A stretch of DNA of 64,000 bases from JANXXV01 sp038230275 (lineage in GTDB: Bacteria > Acidobacteriota > Terriglobia > Bryobacterales > Bryobacteraceae), in NCBI GenBank assembly GCA_038230275.1, contig JBBRNO010000018.1, positions 10,372 through 74,371 on the forward strand, in the 5' to 3' direction. The notes beneath the pieces are model-generated. The model was not told the origin of the DNA. It did not search any database and worked only from the letters and a program-made list of their open reading frames with translations. Positions 60,430 to 64,000 of this stretch are shown here, one piece after another (within the stretch, counting starts at the first letter, position 1; the number at the start of each line of letters is the position of its first letter). The position numbers and the translations under genes are program-made.

Positions 60430-61554
60430 ATGATTCCCTCGAAGACGAGCTTATCGCGGCTGGTGGCTTTGGATGCATTTCGCGGCGCCATCATCGCGCT
60501 AATGGTTGTAGTGAACGATCCCGGCAGCGGCCATGATGCCTACGGCCCACTGCAGCACGCGCAGTGGAACGGCTGGACCATTACAGATGTTGTCTTCCCG
60601 TCGTTCCTGTGGATTATTGGCGTTGCCATCACACTCTCGCTCGCCAAACGGTTGGAAGCCGGCGTTCCCCGATCGCAACTCTTCGGTCAGGTCCTGCGAA
60701 GAGGCGCCATTCTGTTTGCCCTGGGCCTGCTGGTGTACCTGTTCCCGTCGTTCGATTTTTCCACCATGCGCGTGCTCGGCGTCCTGCAGCGCCTGGCTAT
60801 CTGTTACGTAATTGCCTCGGCCATCTATCTCACCGCCAGCATCCGCGGCCAAGTCATCTGGATCGTCTCTCTGCTCGCGTCTTATTGGTTATTAATGATG
60901 TTGGTTCCCGTGCCCGGATGCGGCGCGGGCCATCTGGACGTCGATTGCAACTTCGCACACTATGTCGACCGGATCGTCCTCGGCCGCCACAACTATCACT
61001 CCACCAAGACGTGGGATCCGGAAGGAATCGTCAGCACCCTCCCTTCTATTGCCACAGCGCTGTTTGGCATCATGGCCGGCCATATTCTGCGCCTGAAGCG
61101 CGATCTGTCGGAACGCACCACCTGGATGTTCTTCGCCGGCAGTTTGCTGCTGGCCGCTGGACTGATCTGCGACATCTGGCTGCCCATCAACAAAAAGCTG
61201 TGGACCAGCTCGTTCGCCCTGTTCATGGCCGGCTTGGATTTCATAATGCTCGCCATGTCCGTCTGGTGGATCGATGGCATGGGACGCCAGCGATCGGTCA
61301 GGCCGCTGATCGTGATGGGCATGAATGCCATCGCAATCTATATGGCAGCGGAACTTCTCGATATCACACTCGGCTCCGTCCATCTACAGTCGGGCGATTC
61401 CCGCATCAGCCTGCACACTTGGCTTTATCAAAACCTGTTTGCGCCCATTGCTTCTCCGGCCAACGCATCGTTGCTCTATTCGCTGGCCTACGTGGGGCTG
61501 ATGTTCGTGCTCGCCTATTGGATGTACCGCCGCCACTGGTTTGTGCGAGTCTAA
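60430..61554 (+). CDS. HGSNAT-like membrane acyltransferase (DUF5009)
   Basis: A 374-aa membrane protein with about ten helices. RLVALDAFRGAIIALMVVVN and NGWTITDVVFPSFLWIIGVA are the signature start of heparan-alpha-glucosaminide N-acetyltransferase homologues (NagX-like), followed by RVLGVLQRLAICY and the conserved WDPEGIVSTLPSIATALFGI. Human HGSNAT acetylates terminal glucosamine across a membrane; in bacteria the family is linked to amino-sugar use. Related to the amino-sugar-like genes at 39-47 kb only by theme. Confidence 0.9.
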   Translation: MIPSKTSLSRLVALDAFRGAIIALMVVVNDPGSGHDAYGPLQHAQWNGWTITDVVFPSFLWIIGVAITLSLAKRLEAGVPRSQLFGQVLRRGAILFALGLLVYLFPSFDFSTMRVLGVLQRLAICYVIASAIYLTASIRGQVIWIVSLLASYWLLMMLVPVPGCGAGHLDVDCNFAHYVDRIVLGRHNYHSTKTWDPEGIVSTLPSIATALFGIMAGHILRLKRDLSERTTWMFFAGSLLLAAGLICDIWLPINKKLWTSSFALFMAGLDFIMLAMSVWWIDGMGRQRSVRPLIVMGMNAIAIYMAAELLDITLGSVHLQSGDSRISLHTWLYQNLFAPIASPANASLLYSLAYVGLMFVLAYWMYRRHWFVRV

Positions 61555-61571
61555 ATAGTTACGGAGGAAGT

Positions 61572-61964
61572 GTGGGTCTAAACGAGCGGCGAAAGATCAA
61601 AGAATTGCAGGACGTCACGTTGCCGGAACGCGTGAAAGAGATTGCAGAGATTTGCGGAGCGGCCATTCCCTACGAGGTGGATTGGGACAGCTTCGCGGAC
61701 GATCTGGAAGCGCTGAACTTCATGGATAATCTCTCCTGTCATCGTCTGAACATGGCCCTGCGCGTCATTTGCCAGGACGACATGGGCAAGGAAGCCGTGC
61801 GCGACGCCGTCAAGAAAGTGAAATTGAAAAACGTGAAGACCAAGCCGGAGATGGCCATCAGCTTCGCGGCCGGAACGTTGGAGATGCACTGCGCCTATGC
61901 ACTCCATTCGGACGGCATGTATAGCGATGGGGAAATTCGGGAACTGCTAATGAAGAACTTATAG
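61572..61964 (+). CDS. conserved hypothetical protein
   Basis: A 130-aa cytosolic protein from GTG at 61572, behind ACGGAGGAAGT; the longer frame reading into it from 60564 is antisense noise of the acyltransferase. Sequence is GLNERRKIKELQDVTLPERV, a Trp/Asp-rich block (YEVDWDSFADDLEALNFMDN) and LEMHCAYALHSDGMYSDGEI. It is separated by 17 nt from the upstream gene. No characterised family recognised; the well-kept frame and SD make it real. Confidence 0.75.
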   Translation: MGLNERRKIKELQDVTLPERVKEIAEICGAAIPYEVDWDSFADDLEALNFMDNLSCHRLNMALRVICQDDMGKEAVRDAVKKVKLKNVKTKPEMAISFAAGTLEMHCAYALHSDGMYSDGEIRELLMKNL

Positions 61965-62086
61965 TGTAGTGCAAGAGTCCACAATTCAGCCGATGGCCGC
62001 GGCGCTCTCAACGCCCTCGTCGCGTCCTGGCACCCGCTGAGCGGAACAGTCTGCGACCGCGGACGATGAACCACGCTTAAATCTCT

Positions 62087-63208
62087 ATGCCGTCCACCCA
62101 TGAAGAAACATTCCACGGCCGCCGCGCCTGGGTACTCTCCAACGGCCTGATGCGGGTCAGCGTGCTTGCCGGCGGCGGCCACATCGCCGAAGTCAGGCTG
62201 CTGTCCGATGATCCAAACAAGAACGTGAACCCCATGCGCGTGCCGCACTACGCCACCATCGAACCGTATCAATATGACGACGCCAAACATAACGCGCTAT
62301 ACGGCAGCGATCCACATCGCTGGTTATCCAGCGGCTACATGGGCCACCTGTTATGTTTCCCCGAATACGGCCCGCCTTCCCAGGACGAAATCCTTGCCGG
62401 GCTAGGCAATCACGGCGAAGCGCCCATTGTGGAATGGCACCAGAGCAAGGTGGAAACAGGCCCGGATGCCGTCACCCTGTGGTACGGCGCTGATCTTCCA
62501 AAAACGCAGTACCGGGTGGATCGGGCCGTAACGCTAACTCGCGGAACCCGCGTGGTTCGTGTCCGCGAGTGGGTCGAAAATCTAACCACCTTCGACCGCC
62601 CCATTAATTGGATGCAGCACGCCACCTTCGGCCCGCCATTCATTGAACCCGGCAAAACAGTCCTGGACACCTCGGCGACGCGGGGAAAAGCCACGGAGGA
62701 CGCCAGCGGTACGGGCTCCCTACCGTCGAACTCCGAATTTGTCTGGCCACACGATATCGCCGCTGACGGCAGCCCGGCAGACCTGCGAACCTTTCAACCC
62801 AAGCCGCACTCCGGTACCTACGCCGCCTTGCTGCTGGACCCCAAGCGCAGTCAGCAGTTCTTCACGCTCTACCATCCGGATTACCGTGTGTTGATCGGCT
62901 ATACCTTCCCGGCGGAAGGGAATCCGTGGCTGGCGGACTGGCAGGAAAACCAGGGTAAGGCAGCGTTGCCATGGGACGGAAAGGTGATCGCACGCGGCCT
63001 GGAATTCGGATCCTCACCCTTTGCCGAAGGGCTGCGCAACAGTGTCGAGCGCGGCTCGCTGTTCGGCGCCCCGGCCTATCGATGGATCGGCGGGAAACAG
63101 CGCCTCGCCACCGAGTTCTCCATTTTCCTCGAAGAAATTCCACCAGGCTTCCAGGGCGTGAAAGATGTGCAATCAGATGCCGGCGTACCCATCATTATCA
63201 GGCGCTGA
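62087..63208 (+). CDS. galactose mutarotase-like fold protein
   Basis: A 373-aa protein dominated by beta strands, with WVLSNGLMRVSVLAGGGHIA at the N-terminus, YRVDRAVTLTRGTRVVRVRE, and NPWLADWQENQGKAALPWDG near the C-terminus, which reads like aldose-1-epimerase-like supersandwich proteins. A signal peptide is not seen. Probably acts on sugars or sugar acids. The 122-bp gap before it shows nothing firm. Confidence 0.7.
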   Translation: MPSTHEETFHGRRAWVLSNGLMRVSVLAGGGHIAEVRLLSDDPNKNVNPMRVPHYATIEPYQYDDAKHNALYGSDPHRWLSSGYMGHLLCFPEYGPPSQDEILAGLGNHGEAPIVEWHQSKVETGPDAVTLWYGADLPKTQYRVDRAVTLTRGTRVVRVREWVENLTTFDRPINWMQHATFGPPFIEPGKTVLDTSATRGKATEDASGTGSLPSNSEFVWPHDIAADGSPADLRTFQPKPHSGTYAALLLDPKRSQQFFTLYHPDYRVLIGYTFPAEGNPWLADWQENQGKAALPWDGKVIARGLEFGSSPFAEGLRNSVERGSLFGAPAYRWIGGKQRLATEFSIFLEEIPPGFQGVKDVQSDAGVPIIIRR

Positions 63209-63212
63209 TCCG

Positions 63213-63275
63213 GCGAGCCCGGAGTTTGTGCACACGGTTCACGGTGTTGGCTACAAGCTGGCCCGGCAGCTATGA
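63213..63275 (+). pseudogene. tail of an OmpR-type response regulator
   Basis: Translation of the 61-bp gap after the mutarotase-like gene gives ASPEFVHTVHGVGYKLARQL-stop, the C-terminal wing strand of OmpR/PhoB winged helix domains (consensus IxTVxGxGYxL). Nothing upstream matches the remainder of such a regulator, so this is a leftover fragment overlapping the DUF423 stop codon. Confidence 0.7.
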
Positions 63276-63626
63276 TTTGCCGCGAAACAGATCGACGGCG
63301 AGCCACAACCAGGCCGCAATGAACGCGATGCCTCCCAACGGCGTCACCGCTCCCAGGGTTCGCACCCCCGTGAGCGCCAAGGCGTAAAGGCTTCCGGAGA
63401 ACAACAGGATTCCGGCAAATAACAGAACGCCGATAGCGTTGGCAGCCCGAGGAGCAACTACCGGAGCCGCTAGCAGCCCCATCGCGTGTACGAAATGATA
63501 GAACACTGCCTTTTCCCAGATGCCCATGGAATACGCATCCAGCCGGTCGCGCAACGCATGGGCGCCGAACGCACCGGACATCACTGCAACCGCCAACATT
63601 GCCGCTCCAATCGCTGACCAATTCAT
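63270..63626 (-). CDS. DUF423 small membrane protein
   Basis: A 118-aa protein from 63626 with four hydrophobic helices (MNWSAIGAAMLAVAVMSGAF; AIGVLLFAGILLFSGSLYAL; VTPLGGIAFIAAWLWLAVDL) and the GAFGAHALRDRL motif of the DUF423/YgdD family. Inner-membrane protein of unknown function. Starts upstream (63797) in the frame are not supported by hydrophobicity. Confidence 0.9.
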   Translation of the reverse strand: MNWSAIGAAMLAVAVMSGAFGAHALRDRLDAYSMGIWEKAVFYHFVHAMGLLAAPVVAPRAANAIGVLLFAGILLFSGSLYALALTGVRTLGAVTPLGGIAFIAAWLWLAVDLFRGKS

Positions 63627-63680
63627 AGCTACCAGTTTGGCACTAGTGCTTAGTTGCAGAAATAGGCGTACTGGATTTTC

Positions 63681-63722
63681 GCGGCTCACATTGCGTTTCC
63701 GAGCCGCGACCGTGAGAAGGCG
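63681..63722. repeat. dispersed REP-like repeat, copy 3, inverted
   Basis: GCGGCTC (63681-63687) and GAGCCGC (63701-63707) can pair; the right part TTCCGAGCCGCGACCGTGAG is the reverse complement of the element at 9671-9698. It fills part of the 264-bp gap 63627-63890 in which I see no other gene. Confidence 0.65.
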
Positions 63723-63890
63723 TGAAAAAATCAACAGTTGAGCCGGAATCCTCACGAACGAAAATCGAGGCGGGTCGATCTCCATTCTTCTTTTCATCGT
63801 AGAGTACTTTGCGAAACAAATGCTGGCTGCGCCATTCTACTCCTCCAACTGGTTGAAGTTGCTGGATTTAGAAGCCTTTTCGGACGTACA

Positions 63891-64000
63891 GTGCGCCGTC
63901 TCGCGATTCTACTACTCGCCCAAGCGGCCGCCGCAAACCTGCATCGCCAGGCTACTCAGGCGGATCCATTGCAGAATGTCGTAACTGAGCACTGCCCACA
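63891..64000 (+). CDS. possible exported protein, N-terminus only
   Basis: From GTG at 63891, RRLAILLLAQAAAANLHRQA reads like a short signal peptide, followed by TQADPLQNVVTEHCP to the window end. The last residues are where exported cytochrome-type proteins carry the first Cys of CXXCH, so another secreted cytochrome is possible. The SD is weak and only 36 codons are seen. Confidence 0.4.
   Translation, partial: MRRLAILLLAQAAAANLHRQATQADPLQNVVTEHCP

Noticed and set aside
60564..61571. upstream extension of the 130-aa conserved unknown into the acyltransferase
   Set aside because: It reads the acyltransferase out of frame; GTG at 61572 has its own SD.

Overview
The window reads as chromosomal DNA of an Acidobacteriota bacterium, most like the Bryobacterales/Solibacter group. 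The grounds are gene content: several secreted planctomycete-type cytochrome gene sets (DUF1549/DUF1553 with DUF1501), an Oar-like TonB-dependent receptor with a carboxypeptidase-regulatory N-terminus next to a TPR protein, many amidohydrolase, enolase-superfamily and creatininase-type enzymes, PhyH dioxygenases, and short intergenic repeats. This placement is inferred from family content; no rRNA or marker gene is present.

Layout. 1-0.45 kb: a small PepSY-like gene overlapping a broken PIN-domain gene (minus strand). 0.5-2.1 kb: a serine hydrolase whose 3' end is tandemly duplicated. 2.1-7.9 kb: an operon of secreted cytochrome-WD40, PPC-domain and DUF1549/DUF1553 proteins. 8-13.1 kb: two unknown exported or low-complexity proteins, a frameshifted small gene, an M2 peptidase, and an SDR-cupin pair. 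13.2-25.8 kb: two DUF1501-DUF1549/1553 pairs flanking an S9 peptidase and a creatininase-enolase pair. 26-27 kb: two adjacent HicAB modules, the second with a dead toxin. 27-34.5 kb: an MFS transporter with a decayed amidohydrolase, a heptaheme cytochrome, two PhyH dioxygenases, two SDRs and a TPR protein. 34.7-39 kb: an Oar-like receptor interrupted by one stop codon, then a TPR protein. 39-47.3 kb: a catabolic locus of divergent operons (phosphotriesterase-like, SelA-like PLP enzyme and a two-gene EamA transporter, against a Gfo/Idh/MocA dehydrogenase, deacetylase and amidohydrolase), then an enolase-superfamily enzyme and an acetamidase/formamidase.

47.4-58.7 kb is the most mobile-looking part. 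It has a truncated cNMP-binding protein, a PPOX-fold protein, an AlkD-like protein, a Mu-type transposase remnant, a MarR repressor with a double operator facing a seven-gene detoxification-like operon, a serine recombinase with one nonsense codon and nearby inverted repeats, and a three-gene outer-membrane porin / soluble CuA cupredoxin / di-haem oxidoreductase cassette. It ends at an IS4-type transposase remnant. 58.8-64 kb returns to housekeeping-like genes: a Lys/Arg-rich small protein, an RRM protein, a haem-binding protein, an HGSNAT-like membrane acyltransferase, a conserved unknown, a mutarotase-like protein and DUF423.

In function the window suggests an aerobic heterotroph degrading complex organic matter, with secreted c-type cytochromes and an outer-membrane receptor for polymers, and many hydrolases, dehydrogenases and isomerases for small amides, lactones and sugar acids. 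At least six genes carry single or few inactivating lesions (TGA, TAA and TAG stops, 1-2 nt indels). Either gene decay is active here or the assembly has point errors. I found no tRNA, rRNA or CRISPR array.
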